Source: CAYJPV01 sp964372095 (GTDB taxonomy: Bacteria > Acidobacteriota > Vicinamibacteria > Vicinamibacterales > JAKQTR01). From it: 64,000 nt of DNA. The position numbers were made by a program, and so were the translations under genes. The notes under the pieces are model-generated. The model worked only from the letters and a program-made list of their open reading frames with translations, made no database searches and was not told the DNA's origin. The DNA lies in NCBI GenBank assembly GCA_964372095.1, contig CAYJPV010000012.1, forward strand, positions 66,822 through 130,821, read 5' to 3'. This document shows positions 1 through 10,927 of the stretch, piece by piece; the first letter of the stretch is position 1; each line of letters opens with the position of its first letter.

Positions 1-2
1 CC

Positions 3-1550
3 AATCTCGCGAACCTGCTGCTGGCGAGGGCGGGCGCCCGCGGGCGCGAGGTGGCCGTGCGCCTGGCGATCGGCGCGTCGCGCCGCCGCGTCGTCCGCCA
101 GTTGCTGTCCGAAAGCCTGGTGCTGGCCGCCATCGGCACTCTGCTGGGGGCCATCCTGGCGCGAGTGATCAGCGCCTCGCTGGTCTCGTTCCTGAGTACC
201 GGCCGCGATCCGCTGTCCGTGCCCATCGCCATGGACTGGCGGGTCCTCGGGTTCACCGCGGCGATCGCGGTCGCGACGACGATCCTCTTCGGGTTGGCGC
301 CGGCGCTGCGCGCGACATCCGCACCGATCGAGTCGGTCATGCGGACGAGCAGCCGGGGATTGACGGCCAGCCGCGGGCGGTTCGGGTGGCAGCGCGCGCT
401 CGTTGTCGCACAGGTCGCCCTGTCGCTGGTGATGGTACTGGCCGCACTGCTCTTCACGTTCAGCCTGCGCAATCTGACCGGTGTGGATACCGGGTTCAGG
501 GTCGACGACCTGGTGGTCACCGACATCGATTTCGGTGGCGTCGCGGTCCCTGCTGATCGTCGCCTGCGACTGCAGCGCGAACTGCTCGACGGCGTACGAT
601 CGATTCCCGGCGTCTCGTCGGCGGCTCAAGTGTCCATGGTGCCGTTCGGCGGGTGGAGCGCGCGCGACGAGGTGCGGCTGGAGGGACGCCCGGAGGATCC
701 GCTCCCCGCCAGCATGAACGACGTCAGCGCGCGGTACTTCGAAACGATGCGCACACCGCTCGTCGCCGGCCGTGATTTCGACGATCGGGACGCCAGCGGA
801 TCGCCAACCGTCGTGATCGTCAATCAGACGTTCGCCCGGCGGTATCTCGGGCGCACGTCGGCTATCGGCCAGCGGATTCAGATGCGGACCGCACCACAGC
901 AGTGGTCAACCGCAGAAATCGTCGGCCTGGTGAACGACACGACCTACAGCGACTTGAGGGAGCCATTTCAGCCGATTGTCTACCGGGCCGCCGCACAGGA
1001 GCGCGACCCCGGCTCAGACCTTCGTGTCGTACTGCGCTCGGGGCTGTCGCTGGCGGGCATCCGCTCCGCGGTGACGAAGCTCGCCGCCAGGCACGATCCC
1101 GCGATCACGTTGAGCTTCCGCGCGTTTCCGACGATGGTGCGCGAGACGCTCCGTCGGGATTGGCTGATGGCCACACTGTCGGGGTTCTTCGGCGTCCTGG
1201 CCATCCTGCTGGCCGGCATCGGCCTCTACGGCGTGATGGCCTACATGGTGGCCAGTCGTCAGCACGAGATCGGCATCCGCCTGGCGCTTGGAGCCGACCG
1301 GCAGTCCATCGTCCGGATGGTGATGCGCGAGGCGACCCTGCTGGTGGCCGTCGGCCTGGGGCTCGGCGCGCTGCTGGCGACGATGGCGTCCGGGGCGGCG
1401 AAGGCGATGCTGTTCGAGCTCGCGCCGGGCGATCCTGGCGCGCTCGTGACGGCAGCGGTCATACTGTCGGCGACGGGAGTCGCCGCAACGATCATCCCGG
1501 CCCTCCATGCGGGGCGCATGCAGCCAACCTCCGCGCTCCGGGAGGACTGA
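3..1550 (+). CDS. ADOP/MacB-type ABC permease, 3' part (cut by window edge)
   Basis: Membrane permease of the MacB/FtsX superfamily, of the kind known in Acidobacteria as acidobacterial duplicated orphan permease (ADOP). The reading frame is open from base 3, and the first residues (NLANLLLARAGARGREVAVR) are the conserved segment after the first FtsX transmembrane block, so the true start lies upstream. What remains is the end of the first FtsX repeat, a central MacB-like periplasmic domain at about residues 150-360 of this piece, and a second FtsX repeat with three hydrophobic segments and the matching sequence RQHEIGIRLALGAD. No ABC ATPase is nearby, as is usual for ADOP genes. It converges with the next permease, 22 bases away. 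The family assignment is firm; the exported substrate is unknown. Confidence 0.9.
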   Translation, partial: NLANLLLARAGARGREVAVRLAIGASRRRVVRQLLSESLVLAAIGTLLGAILARVISASLVSFLSTGRDPLSVPIAMDWRVLGFTAAIAVATTILFGLAPALRATSAPIESVMRTSSRGLTASRGRFGWQRALVVAQVALSLVMVLAALLFTFSLRNLTGVDTGFRVDDLVVTDIDFGGVAVPADRRLRLQRELLDGVRSIPGVSSAAQVSMVPFGGWSARDEVRLEGRPEDPLPASMNDVSARYFETMRTPLVAGRDFDDRDASGSPTVVIVNQTFARRYLGRTSAIGQRIQMRTAPQQWSTAEIVGLVNDTTYSDLREPFQPIVYRAAAQERDPGSDLRVVLRSGLSLAGIRSAVTKLAARHDPAITLSFRAFPTMVRETLRRDWLMATLSGFFGVLAILLAGIGLYGVMAYMVASRQHEIGIRLALGADRQSIVRMVMREATLLVAVGLGLGALLATMASGAAKAMLFELAPGDPGALVTAAVILSATGVAATIIPALHAGRMQPTSALRED

Positions 1551-1572
1551 CCGCGAGTAAAGGAGCCGCCCG

Positions 1573-4206
1573 TCACTCAGCGCGCATCGCCTGGACCGGA
1601 TCGACAGCCGAAGCTCGGCGCGCGGGGATCCAGCAGGCAAGGAGCGAGAGCCCCACAACGGTCGCTCCGGCTGCGACGAACGTGAGAGGGTCCAGACTGC
1701 CGACGCCAAACAGCTGGGTCGAGATGAATCGGGTCAGGACCGGAGCGAGAACCACCCCGACAGCGACACCCGATAGCGCCAGCCTCGTGCCCCGCCACAA
1801 GACCTGCCCAATCAACACGGTGCCGGACGCCCCGAGAGCCAACCGGATTCCGAACTCGCGTGTGCGCTGGGCCACCGAGTAGGAAAGGACGCCGTAAATC
1901 CCGGCGCCGGCAAGGACCAACGCTAACGTGGCAAAGAGTGACAACACCGCCATGGTGGCTCGCCGACCGACGAGCGTTTCCCCGACCAGGTCCTCCATCG
2001 AAGCCACGCTCCCAACGGGGAGGGTGGGGTCCGCTGCCCGGAGTTCCCGGTGCACAGCGGCCGCCACGTCCGGCAGCTGGCCGTCCGCACGGACAACGAT
2101 TCCTGCCTTCAGCGGGGGGCTCTGCTCGAGCGGGAGGAAGACCTCGGCTCCGAAGTCCTTGTCGAGGCTGCTCTGTTTCAGATCCTGAACAACGCCCACG
2201 ACGGAGCGCCACGGCGCGTCGCCGCCCTGGCTCACCTGACGGCCGATGGCCTGGCCGTCTGGCCAGTGGCGCCTCGCGAATGCACGGGTCACCACGACCA
2301 CGAACGGCGCGCCCTCTCGGTCCCGTTCGGTGAACGCACGGCCTTCGACGAGCCGGATCTGCATCGTGCGGAAGTAGTCTCCGCTCACAGGATTGAAACT
2401 GGCCGACGGCCGGTCCGCGGCGGCCGGCGTCGGCTGGTCGCGGACGATGTAGCCCGACGTCCACCCGGAGCCCAGCACAGGTAGCGACCGCGCCGCGCCG
2501 GCAGACTGTACGCCGGGCAGGCTCCCGAGGCGGTCCAGGAGCTGCCGGTGGAACTGCCGCGTTCGGGCTTCGGGATAGCGGGCAGCCGGCAGGTTGAGCT
2601 GCACGGCCAACACACCGCGTGGATTGAAGCCTGGATTCACGTCGAGCAGGTGCGTGAAGCTGCGGATCAGCAGACCCGCGCCGACCAGCAGCAGCAGCGA
2701 CAGCGCCACTTCTGCGATCGTGAGCGCCGCGCCGAGCCGCCCGACGCCGACGCTGGCGCCGCGGCCTCCCTGCTGCAGGCTCTCACCGATCTCCGACCGG
2801 GTGCCTCTCCACGCAGGCGCCAACCCGAAAAAGACACCGGTGAGCAGCGACACCGCGAACGTCACACCGAGCACGGTCCAGTCCGTCTGCGCGGTGTCGA
2901 GGCGGGGTATGCCGCGCAGCGCGAATCCGCGGATGGCACCCACCACCCAGCTTCCGATGATGAGGCCCACTGCCCCTCCGGCCAGCGCCAGCACGACACT
3001 CTCCGTGACCAGCTGCCGTGCGATCCGGAATCGACCGGCGCCCAAGGTCATGCGAAGCGCCAATTCCCTCCGACGCGCGGGAACCCTGGCCAGGAGCAGG
3101 CTTGCCACGTTGGCACACGCGATCAACAACAGCAGCCCGACTGCGGCGGCGAGCGTGAGGGCCATCGGGCGGACATCCCCAACGACCGACTCGTGCAACG
3201 ACGTGGACGCCACCCGGACTCCCGTATTCGTGCCCGGATACGCACGCTCGAGATCGCGGGCAATCTGCTGCATCTCGGCATCGGCGCGTTCGGCCGATAT
3301 GCCCCGCTTCAACTTCCCGATCGCAACGGTTCGAAAGTGGTTGCCGCGACTCTGAAAGGCCGGCACCCGCGCCAGCCCTGCGAAGGACACCACGATCTCG
3401 GCATCCATGAACAGGCGACTGTTCGGGCTGAGCACGCCGACGACCAGACACGATTCGCCGTCCACGTCGAGCACACGTCCGACGGCACTCGCATCGTTTA
3501 CGAAGTGCTCTCGTGAGAACTTCTGAGACAGGACCGCCTCCAGCGGCGCGCTCGGCGTGTCGGAGAGACCGTCCAGGGCTCGACCCGCAGCCATGCTGGC
3601 GCCGGCCAATGTGAAGATCTCTGCCGTCGCCCGTTGGCCCTCCACCCGGATCGGGTCCTTCAGACCGTTGACGGTGAAGCTCTCCTGGCGCACGGCACCC
3701 AGGCTCTCGAACGACCGGGCCATCGTGCGCCAGTCCACGAAATCGGGCCACGACACCCAGATCGGCCCGTTGTTGCCCCGTTCGACCATCCGTACCAGGC
3801 GGTCGGCATCGCGATAGGGCAGATCACGCAGCAATACCGCGTGCACGAGACTGAACATCGCGGCATTCGCGCCGATGCCCAGCGCCATGATCAGGATGGC
3901 CGCCATGGCGAACCCGGGGCTCCGTCGCAGCACCCGGACCGCATAGTGAACGTCCTGGATCACTTCGTCGACGATCCTGACGTGTCGCATGTCGCGGCAC
4001 GCCTCTTTGTGCTGCTCGACACCGCCGAACGCGCGGAGCGCCGCGTACCGGGCCGCATCGGGATCGATCCCGCTCGCAGCGCCGGCGTCGATCTGCTGCT
4101 CCAGGTGAAACCGGATCTCGTCATCGAGCTCCCGCTCGACCTGGGCTCGGCAGACGACCGAACGCAGGCGGAGGCGAACCGTATACCACCAGTGCCTCGG
4201 GTGCAT
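1573..4206 (-). CDS. ADOP/MacB-type ABC permease
   Basis: Complete ADOP permease of 877 residues. An N-terminal cytoplasmic stretch (ERELDDEIRFHLEQQ, near residues 25-40) is the DUF4153-free N-terminal helix typical of ADOPs. Then come a first transmembrane helix, a MacB periplasmic domain, an FtsX block (IACANVASLLLARVPARRREL), a second periplasmic domain and a second FtsX block (QRTREFGIRLALGAS). I prefer the ATG at 4206, two bases after the PadR stop, because GGAGG sits 7 bases before it. A GTG at 4212 overlapping the PadR stop is possible but too close to that site. Cotranscription with the PadR gene suggests ligand-induced export. The substrate cannot be read from the sequence, and no ATPase partner is encoded here. 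Confidence 0.92.
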   Translation of the reverse strand: MHPRHWWYTVRLRLRSVVCRAQVERELDDEIRFHLEQQIDAGAASGIDPDAARYAALRAFGGVEQHKEACRDMRHVRIVDEVIQDVHYAVRVLRRSPGFAMAAILIMALGIGANAAMFSLVHAVLLRDLPYRDADRLVRMVERGNNGPIWVSWPDFVDWRTMARSFESLGAVRQESFTVNGLKDPIRVEGQRATAEIFTLAGASMAAGRALDGLSDTPSAPLEAVLSQKFSREHFVNDASAVGRVLDVDGESCLVVGVLSPNSRLFMDAEIVVSFAGLARVPAFQSRGNHFRTVAIGKLKRGISAERADAEMQQIARDLERAYPGTNTGVRVASTSLHESVVGDVRPMALTLAAAVGLLLLIACANVASLLLARVPARRRELALRMTLGAGRFRIARQLVTESVVLALAGGAVGLIIGSWVVGAIRGFALRGIPRLDTAQTDWTVLGVTFAVSLLTGVFFGLAPAWRGTRSEIGESLQQGGRGASVGVGRLGAALTIAEVALSLLLLVGAGLLIRSFTHLLDVNPGFNPRGVLAVQLNLPAARYPEARTRQFHRQLLDRLGSLPGVQSAGAARSLPVLGSGWTSGYIVRDQPTPAAADRPSASFNPVSGDYFRTMQIRLVEGRAFTERDREGAPFVVVVTRAFARRHWPDGQAIGRQVSQGGDAPWRSVVGVVQDLKQSSLDKDFGAEVFLPLEQSPPLKAGIVVRADGQLPDVAAAVHRELRAADPTLPVGSVASMEDLVGETLVGRRATMAVLSLFATLALVLAGAGIYGVLSYSVAQRTREFGIRLALGASGTVLIGQVLWRGTRLALSGVAVGVVLAPVLTRFISTQLFGVGSLDPLTFVAAGATVVGLSLLACWIPARRASAVDPVQAMRAE

Positions 4207-4208
4207 GT

Positions 4209-4544
4209 TCACACCTCCCCGAGTCGTAGTACGTTCGTGATGGCTCCCGAGAGGCGCGCCCAGCTGTCCGCATCTTTTCGCAGCTTCGCGCGACCGAGGG
4301 CCGTGAGCGCGTAGAACTTCGCTCGGCGGCTATTCTCGGTCATCCGCCATTCGGCCGTGATCCATCCTTCTTGTTCGAGCTTGTGCAGCGCGGGGTACAA
4401 CGAGCCGTCGCTTACCTGGAGGATGTCGCTCGAGACCTGCTTCAGGCGCTGGCTGATCGCCCACCCGTGAAGCGGCTCGAGTGCCAGGAGTTTGAGGAGC
4501 AGCAGATCCAGCGTGCCCTGAACGAGGTCAGGTGGTTTACTCAT
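4209..4544 (-). CDS. PadR-family transcriptional regulator
   Basis: A 111-residue winged-helix repressor of the PadR family. It opens with PDLVQGTLDLLLLKLLALEP, followed by the HGWAISQRL recognition region and the typical LYPALHKLEQEGWI wing. It is full length for the short PadR subfamily that pairs with ADOP permeases. It is the first gene of a two-gene operon with the permease at 1573-4206. A perfect palindrome (4552-4564) lies between its start codon and a good promoter (4568-4596), so it very likely represses itself and the permease. The effector is unknown. Confidence 0.93.
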   Translation of the reverse strand: MSKPPDLVQGTLDLLLLKLLALEPLHGWAISQRLKQVSSDILQVSDGSLYPALHKLEQEGWITAEWRMTENSRRAKFYALTALGRAKLRKDADSWARLSGAITNVLRLGEV

Positions 4545-4551
4545 GTCTCAC

Positions 4552-4564
4552 CTCGGTTACCGAG
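4552..4564. promoter_or_regulatory. PadR operator candidate
   Basis: Perfect inverted repeat CTCGGTTACCGAG (6-bp arms, 1-bp centre), 8 bases upstream of the PadR start codon and just downstream of the predicted transcription start. Its PadR-proximal arm overlaps the Shine-Dalgarno region. A second half-site, CTCGGTA, occurs at 4585-4591 inside the promoter spacer. Autoregulation is inferred from position and symmetry. Confidence 0.6.
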
Positions 4565-4567
4565 GCA

Positions 4568-4596
4568 AGAGTAGATCACTTCCCCTCGGTAAGCAA
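4568..4596 (-). promoter_or_regulatory. Promoter for padR-permease operon
   Basis: On the minus strand, TTGCTT (4591-4596) and TACTCT (4568-4573) are separated by 17 bases, a good sigma-70 type arrangement. The expected start is near 4560, giving a leader of only about 16 bases that includes the palindrome. Confidence 0.5.
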
Positions 4597-4688
4597 GGGG
4601 AAGATGCAGACCCGTGCGCGGGGACAGGGGCTCCTGGTCGACGGGGCCGTGTCCACCTCACAGATTGACGTTGGCCGGACGTGGGAGA

Positions 4689-5840
4689 ATGGACGTGGTT
4701 GATGGCAACGCTCGTGGGCTTTCTGTCGGAACGTGCGTACGAAGGGCTGGGCGTACTGTGTCGATCGTCGTCTCTGTGTTGCTGGTTTCACTCCTCGTCC
4801 TTGTGGGCACCCTGCTGCACTGGAGTCCGGGGCGGCCAACGCCGTTTCTGGACGACAGCGGGCAGCAGGTGCCGGGCAGCATCTCGGAGAAGATCCGCAT
4901 CACCATCCACGGTGTCGAGCAGGGCATGTTCATCAAGGGCAGGGACGCGCGCAATCCCCTGCTGCTCTACCTCCATGGGGGCATGCCCGACTACTTCCTC
5001 ACCGAGCACTACCCCACGGGTCTCGACGAGTACTTCACCGTCGTCTGGTGGGAACAGCGCGGTTCAGGACTCTCGTACAGCCCCGACATCCCGCAGGAGA
5101 GCGTCACTCCGGATCAACTGATATCCGATACGCTGGCGGTCACGGACTACCTCCGCACGCGCTTCGGCCAGCCGGCGATCTACCTCATGGGGCATTCGGG
5201 CGGGACGTTCATCGGAATCCAGGCGGCTGCCCGGGCTCCGGAGTTGTACCGCGCCTACATCGGCGTGGCTCAGATGTCGAATCAGCTCGAGTCCGAGAAA
5301 CTCGCCCACGCCTATATGCTCCAACGGTTCAGGGACGACGGCCACGCGAAGATGGTGCGGGCGTTCGAACGAGCCCCTGTCACCGACGCCGTCCCGCTGC
5401 CGGATGAGTACCTCTCGGTGCGCGATGTGGCGATGCACAGCCTCGGCATCGGCACGACCCGAGACATGACGTCCATTGTCACCGGTCTGCTGCTGCGGTC
5501 GTTCGAGTTCCGTGAGTACACGCTCCGTGAGAAGATCGGCCTCTGGCGCGGCAAGCTCTTCTCTGGCCGCCGGTTGTGGAACACGCAACTCTCCACGGAT
5601 CTGACACAGACCGTGACCCGGATCGAGATCCCCGTCTACTTCCTCCATGGCGTGCACGACTACACGGTCTCCTACCCGCTGGCCAGGACCTACTACCAGC
5701 AGCTGAATGCCCCGTTGAAGGGCTTCTACACCTTTACCGGGTCCGCGCACAGCCCCTTGTTCGAGGAGCCACAGCGGATGCGTGAGATCATGCAGACGGA
5801 CGTCCTGGCAGGCGCAAAGGGACTCGCCGACCCGGAGTAG
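4689..5840 (+). CDS. Membrane-anchored alpha/beta hydrolase (prolyl-aminopeptidase-like)
   Basis: Serine hydrolase of the alpha/beta fold. A hydrophobic N-terminal anchor (SIVVSVLLVSLLVLVGTLL) is followed by the conserved PFLDDSGQQVPGSI segment. The oxyanion region is LYLHGGMP, and WWEQRGSGLSY is typical of prolyl-aminopeptidase-like enzymes. The nucleophile elbow is GHSGGT. The acid is probably in HGVHDYTVSY, and the histidine is in GSAHSPLFEEP near the C-terminus. It probably acts outside the cytoplasmic membrane. The start is uncertain: I chose ATG 4689, which has no clear ribosome site, and a GTG at 4758 directly before the hydrophobic anchor is a real alternative. The substrate is unknown. 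Confidence 0.85.
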   Translation: MDVVDGNARGLSVGTCVRRAGRTVSIVVSVLLVSLLVLVGTLLHWSPGRPTPFLDDSGQQVPGSISEKIRITIHGVEQGMFIKGRDARNPLLLYLHGGMPDYFLTEHYPTGLDEYFTVVWWEQRGSGLSYSPDIPQESVTPDQLISDTLAVTDYLRTRFGQPAIYLMGHSGGTFIGIQAAARAPELYRAYIGVAQMSNQLESEKLAHAYMLQRFRDDGHAKMVRAFERAPVTDAVPLPDEYLSVRDVAMHSLGIGTTRDMTSIVTGLLLRSFEFREYTLREKIGLWRGKLFSGRRLWNTQLSTDLTQTVTRIEIPVYFLHGVHDYTVSYPLARTYYQQLNAPLKGFYTFTGSAHSPLFEEPQRMREIMQTDVLAGAKGLADPE

Positions 5841-5973
5841 GGACTCGCGCCTCGCCTGGATCGCGCACGGGGCCCGGCGTTCGCCGGCGTTCACCGGAAC
5901 TCACCACTCTTCACCGCGTCGACACGACTCGATCGGGCGGCGGCTCGTATCGTCAGGGCAGGAGGTGGATACG

Positions 5974-6573
5974 ATGAATACCGTCACCCGCGTCGTCATC
6001 TCGGCCGCCGTGCTGACGCTGCTGTCACCAGCCGTCTCCGGCAGTCAGGACACGAAACCCAGAATCGTCCGATCCTCACCCTCAACGCCCGTCGAGATCG
6101 ACGGCGTGCCCTGCGCGGCCGGGTACGTGTTCCGCCACGAAGTCACGGGACAGCTGCACCAGTGCCGCCTCGACCACGATGCCATCGTACGCAACGCGTT
6201 CCTCAAGAAGGGGACCACGGTTGCGCTCAACCCCGACAGCACGATCCGGTACGTCTTTCTCCCGGGCGCGACCCTGGTGGGACACCACAGTTGCCGGGGG
6301 CAGGGGCACGGGTGGATGACGCACTTCCACCCGAACGGCGAGCTGCGGTTGTGCTGGCTGTCGCGCCATGAGGTGATCCAGGGCGTGCCGTGCTCGCGCG
6401 CCACGTTCTGGGGCGAGTTCTTCCGCGGCAAGTACGCGACGACCGAGTTTCACGACAACGGCATGCTCGCCAGTTGCCTGGCCTCTGAAACGGTCGACAT
6501 CGGCGGCAGACACTACAAAGCCGGCGAGCGAGTGCATCTCGACCGGGACGGCAGGCCAGCGGCAGGACAGTAG
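5974..6573 (+). CDS. Secreted protein of unknown function
   Basis: A 199-residue protein with a clear cleavable signal peptide (MNTVTRVVISAAVLTLLSP, then AVSGSQ). The start is fixed by AGGAGGT at 5960-5966, 8 bases before the ATG. The mature part holds several cysteines and repeated short motifs built on phrases like VEIDGVPCAAG, VALNPDSTIRYVFLPG, THFHPNGELRLCWL and TEFHDNGMLASC. These are reminiscent of MORN-like repeats that describe strands with H-x-N/D-G turns. I do not recognise a named family. It stands alone between the hydrolase and the Fur-like gene. Export to the periplasm or outside is inferred from the signal peptide. Confidence 0.75.
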   Translation: MNTVTRVVISAAVLTLLSPAVSGSQDTKPRIVRSSPSTPVEIDGVPCAAGYVFRHEVTGQLHQCRLDHDAIVRNAFLKKGTTVALNPDSTIRYVFLPGATLVGHHSCRGQGHGWMTHFHPNGELRLCWLSRHEVIQGVPCSRATFWGEFFRGKYATTEFHDNGMLASCLASETVDIGGRHYKAGERVHLDRDGRPAAGQ

Positions 6574-6613
6574 CGTGTCTCGCCCCGACAGCACTATGAG
6601 TGGCTGCCAATAT

Positions 6614-6642
6614 TTGACTAAGTCTAAATCTTGATCTAATCT
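6614..6642 (+). promoter_or_regulatory. Promoter for fur-like/katG operon (leaderless) with palindrome
   Basis: TTGACT (6614-6619) and TAATCT (6637-6642) are separated by exactly 17 bases. The ATG of the regulator is at 6650, so the expected transcription start coincides with the start codon and the message would be leaderless. No Shine-Dalgarno site fits before 6650. A small palindrome GACTAAGTC (6616-6624) overlaps the -35 box, and near-repeats TCTAAATCTTG and TCTAATCTTG follow. These are candidates for autoregulatory Fur-family binding. Confidence 0.6.
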
Positions 6643-6649
6643 TGTCTTC

Positions 6650-7132
6650 ATGCTTTCTGGTCCGGCCGACGTCCTGCGCCAGCACGGCATCCAGGTCACG
6701 GCCCAGCGGCTGGCGGTGCTGCGAGCAGTCACCAATCAGCCTCACATCACAGCCGACGGCGTCGCCGACGTTGTCAGAGCCGAGATCGGCGCCATTTCGC
6801 GCCAGTCGGTGTACGACGCCCTCGGCGTGCTGGTCGCCGAGGGCCTGGTCCGGCGTATCCAACCCGCGGGGTCACGGACCCTCTTTGAGGCCCGGGTCGG
6901 CGACAACCACCACCATCTGATCTGCCGCATCTGCGGCCGCGCCACTGATGTCGACTGCGCCGTCGGCTCCGCCCCCTGCCTGACGGCCGCCGACAGCATG
7001 GGCTACGACATCGACGAAGCGGAGGTCATCTACTGGGGTCGCTGTCCGGAGTGCGTGTCCCAGGATCACCAGGATCACAACGAGAACGCGCGACAACCCA
7101 TGGACGGAAAGCCCGATCCTCGTCGCGCCTGA
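6650..7132 (+). CDS. Fur-family (PerR-like) transcriptional regulator
   Basis: A 160-residue Fur-superfamily regulator. The N-terminal winged helix (residues 1-85) contains QVTAQRLAVLRAV and the recognition segment ISRQSVYDALGVLVAEGLV. The C-terminal dimerisation domain has the metal-binding histidine run in DNHHHLICRICGRA and two CxxC pairs (CRIC near residue 92, CPEC near residue 142) that should hold structural zinc. It lies 32 bases upstream of katG on the same strand. Fur-like repressors placed before katG are usually peroxide-sensing PerR/FurA types, so a peroxide-response role is inferred. The promoter predicts a leaderless transcript. Confidence 0.9.
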   Translation: MLSGPADVLRQHGIQVTAQRLAVLRAVTNQPHITADGVADVVRAEIGAISRQSVYDALGVLVAEGLVRRIQPAGSRTLFEARVGDNHHHLICRICGRATDVDCAVGSAPCLTAADSMGYDIDEAEVIYWGRCPECVSQDHQDHNENARQPMDGKPDPRRA

Positions 7133-7164
7133 CAGCAGCGCTGCATTCACAGGAGAAGACGAAC

Positions 7165-9351
<2,187 letters not shown>

Positions 9352-9362
9352 TCCCGCCCTGC

Positions 9363-9382
9363 CGGCCGGCCCGTGCCGGCCG
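9363..9382 (+). terminator. Hairpin after katG, possible terminator
   Basis: Perfect 8-bp GC stem (CGGCCGGC, loop CCGT, GCCGGCCG) 11 bases after the katG stop. Only two T follow, so it is a weak intrinsic terminator candidate at best. Confidence 0.35.
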
Positions 9383-9439
9383 TTGCGCACGTGTACGTGC
9401 CGGGGGGGCGGGGGGGGGGGGGGTGGCCGCCCGCCCGGG

Positions 9440-9449
9440 NNNNNNNNNN
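9440..9449. other. Assembly gap (10 N) beside a G homopolymer
   Basis: Ten undetermined bases preceded by an almost pure G run (about 9404-9423) and a GC-rich stretch. It lies in the 205-base region between katG and the next gene, in which no other feature is seen. The gap length is probably nominal. Continuity between the katG side and the oxidoreductase side therefore depends on scaffolding. Confidence 0.95.
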
Positions 9450-9556
9450 GGCCTTACCCGACGAACTGCTGGCCGTTCCCCACGGTGACGGGGCGGGGGC
9501 CGGGCGAATGCTGTTCCGCACGGCGCCCGGTGGTCCTGCTGATTCAGACGAACAGA

Positions 9557-10825
9557 CTAGTCCAGCGTAATGGTGCGCTTCACCTTGTCGAAGCGCGCGC
9601 GGCGCCCGGTCTCATAGGACATCGTGGCCATGATGCTGGCCACGGCATGCTGATAGCCGGCGTCGAGCGAGGCGTTCGGTGTCTTGCCATCGCGCATACA
9701 CCGGTACCAGTTCACCCAGTGGTCCGTCTGCTCGATGGGCTCGACCTTGTTCTCGCCGCGAATCGAGCCGTCGCGGTTGATGCCGCCATCAGCGCTGTAC
9801 GTGGCGTTCGACCAGTCAAGCCGGAGCATCCCCTTATCACCGCCGAATCGGGTCACGTTGCCGGCGCTGTTCCCGAAGTTCGTCGAGTAGCTGATCATCA
9901 AGCCTTCAGGGTAGTGCCAGAGCGCATGCACCTGGTCCGGCGCGGTGAAGCGGTGCTCGTCTTTCCACGTGTAGACGCCACCCAGGCACACGCACGTCTC
10001 GGGGATGCCGAGGTCGGCGATGAAGTGCACGAGGTCGAGGAAGTGCACGCCCCACTGCGGAACCGGCCCCTGCGAGAATTCCCAGTACCCGTACCAGCCC
10101 GAATACAGGATCGGGTCGAACGCCTTCTTCGTGCGGCCCTTGGTGAAGGTCTTCCAGTCGAGATCGGCCGCCTTCACATCGGGCTTCAGATACTGGTACC
10201 AATACGGTTTGTCGCTGTTGCGTGTCTGTTCGATGCGGGAGATCTTGCCGAGCTTGCCCGACTTGAGCAGTTCGCGGCACCCCATGGCGATGGGCGTGCT
10301 GCGCAGCTGTGTGCCGGCCTGGATGATGACGCCGGATGCCTTCGCGGCCTTGTACGCCCGGTTCAGCTCGCCGATCTCGTTGGCCATCGGCTTCTCGACG
10401 TACACGTGCTTGCCGGCCTTGACTGCGGCTTCCAGGTGCGCGGCGTGCCAGTGATCGGGCGACGAGATGAACACCGCGTCGACCTCTCGAAGGTCCAGCA
10501 ATTCGTCAACGGTCCGGCACTGCTTCGCGTCCGTGCCGAACCACTCCTTCGCCTTGCCCGCCGCCGCCTCTCTCGCCAGTCGCCACGGGTCGTACACCGC
10601 GATGACTTCCAGGTTCTCGGCCTGGGCGTGCTGGTGCACACTGGCCATCTCGGTGCCGACGCCGCGGTCGCCGCACCCGATGATGCCGATGCGAATCCGA
10701 TCGTTCGCCCCGATGCTGCGGCGCTGCGTGGCCGCGTCGAGACCGCGCGGCGCAACCAGGGATACCGCCCCCGCTGCGGCAACGGTCTTCAGGAAATCCC
10801 GGCGTGTGTGTTCGGACATGGTCAT
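9557..10825 (-). CDS. Tat-exported Gfo/Idh/MocA-family oxidoreductase
   Basis: NAD(P)-dependent sugar-type oxidoreductase of 422 residues. The N-terminus has a twin-arginine signal, TRRDFLKTVAAAGAVSLVAP, so the protein is probably exported folded. A Rossmann motif GIIGCGDRGVG follows, then the conserved EKPMANEIGE segment that marks the Gfo/Idh/MocA family, and a C-terminal alpha/beta domain. The start at 10825 is supported by AGGAG 7 bases upstream; an upstream in-frame start at 10867 lacks this. Such secreted members are common in Acidobacteria and Planctomycetes and act on sugars or derivatives. The specific substrate is unknown. It faces no obvious operon partner. Confidence 0.9.
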   Translation of the reverse strand: MTMSEHTRRDFLKTVAAAGAVSLVAPRGLDAATQRRSIGANDRIRIGIIGCGDRGVGTEMASVHQHAQAENLEVIAVYDPWRLAREAAAGKAKEWFGTDAKQCRTVDELLDLREVDAVFISSPDHWHAAHLEAAVKAGKHVYVEKPMANEIGELNRAYKAAKASGVIIQAGTQLRSTPIAMGCRELLKSGKLGKISRIEQTRNSDKPYWYQYLKPDVKAADLDWKTFTKGRTKKAFDPILYSGWYGYWEFSQGPVPQWGVHFLDLVHFIADLGIPETCVCLGGVYTWKDEHRFTAPDQVHALWHYPEGLMISYSTNFGNSAGNVTRFGGDKGMLRLDWSNATYSADGGINRDGSIRGENKVEPIEQTDHWVNWYRCMRDGKTPNASLDAGYQHAVASIMATMSYETGRRARFDKVKRTITLD

Positions 10826-10927
10826 GCTGTCACTCCTGTTCCAGGCGCTCTGCGGGCGGGGGGACACAGCACCCAGTGCGCTGCCAGATTGTACCGCAGG
10901 CGGGCCCGCTTCGGGCGGTGACCCTGC

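Noticed and set aside
4209..4212. GTG at 4212 as the permease start
   Set aside because: The ribosome site is only one base away. ATG 4206 has correct spacing.
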